Below, one piece after another: positions 6,335 through 6,368 of a stretch of DNA of 6,368 nucleotides. The notes under the pieces were generated by a model. It had not been told where the DNA came from. It saw nothing but the letters and a program-made list of their open reading frames with translations, and searched no databases. Position 1 is the first letter of the stretch. Each line of letters begins with the position of its first letter. This DNA is from Serpentinimonas sp. (GTDB lineage Bacteria > Pseudomonadota > Gammaproteobacteria > Burkholderiales > Burkholderiaceae_C): positions 1 through 6,368 of the forward strand of contig JALOSG010000154.1 in assembly GCA_025458665.1 (NCBI GenBank), given 5' to 3'. A program made the translations under genes and the position numbers.

Positions 6335-6368
6335 CTTGCTTACAGTGAACTTATGAATCGGTGCCGCC

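Noticed and set aside
6353..6368. ATG on the plus strand that could begin a divergent gene (MNRCR...)
   Set aside because: Only 16 bases remain in the window and no convincing ribosome site precedes it, so it cannot be supported.

Overview
The window is GC-rich bacterial chromosome with tight gene packing and six protein-coding genes. The protein sequences and the gene set (a divergent ppsA/ppsR pair, and a DUF4212 plus sodium:solute symporter pair) suggest a betaproteobacterium, probably of the Comamonadaceae/Burkholderiales. That placement comes from family recognition only; no search was run. I see no RNA gene, insertion sequence, CRISPR array or other sign of recent transfer.

Left part (1-2610): the 5' two thirds of ppsA (phosphoenolpyruvate synthase, minus strand, cut by the window edge) is divergent from ppsR (plus strand), which encodes the bifunctional kinase/phosphorylase that switches PEP synthase off and on. 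They share a 142-base intergenic region (1647-1788) with a small dyad (1729-1745) and weak promoter-like elements. The regulatory threonine (T428) and catalytic histidine (H430) that PpsR and PpsA act through are both visible in the ppsA translation.

Middle part (2637-3969, minus strand): a two-gene unit encodes a 122-residue membrane protein of unknown function and, one base downstream, an exported GH23-type lytic transglycosylase preceded by Sel1-like repeats. The transglycosylase is convergent with ppsR across 26 bases.

Right part (4012-6368, minus strand): an 86-residue DUF4212 small subunit is followed by a 618-residue symporter of the VC_2705/ActP-like branch of the sodium:solute symporter family, probably taking up acetate or another small carboxylate. 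Two consecutive hairpins follow the symporter stop codon; the second has a U-tract and is a convincing intrinsic terminator. Upstream, an imperfect 19-base dyad (6316-6334) is a candidate operator.

Physiologically, carboxylate import and PEP synthase with its regulator both fit gluconeogenic growth on acetate, pyruvate or similar acids. Shared regulation is inference only. I found no clear evidence for an undescribed system. The most interesting details are the long, EF-hand-like insertion in the symporter's outer loop, the dyads in the two promoter regions, and the uncharacterised membrane protein next to the transglycosylase.
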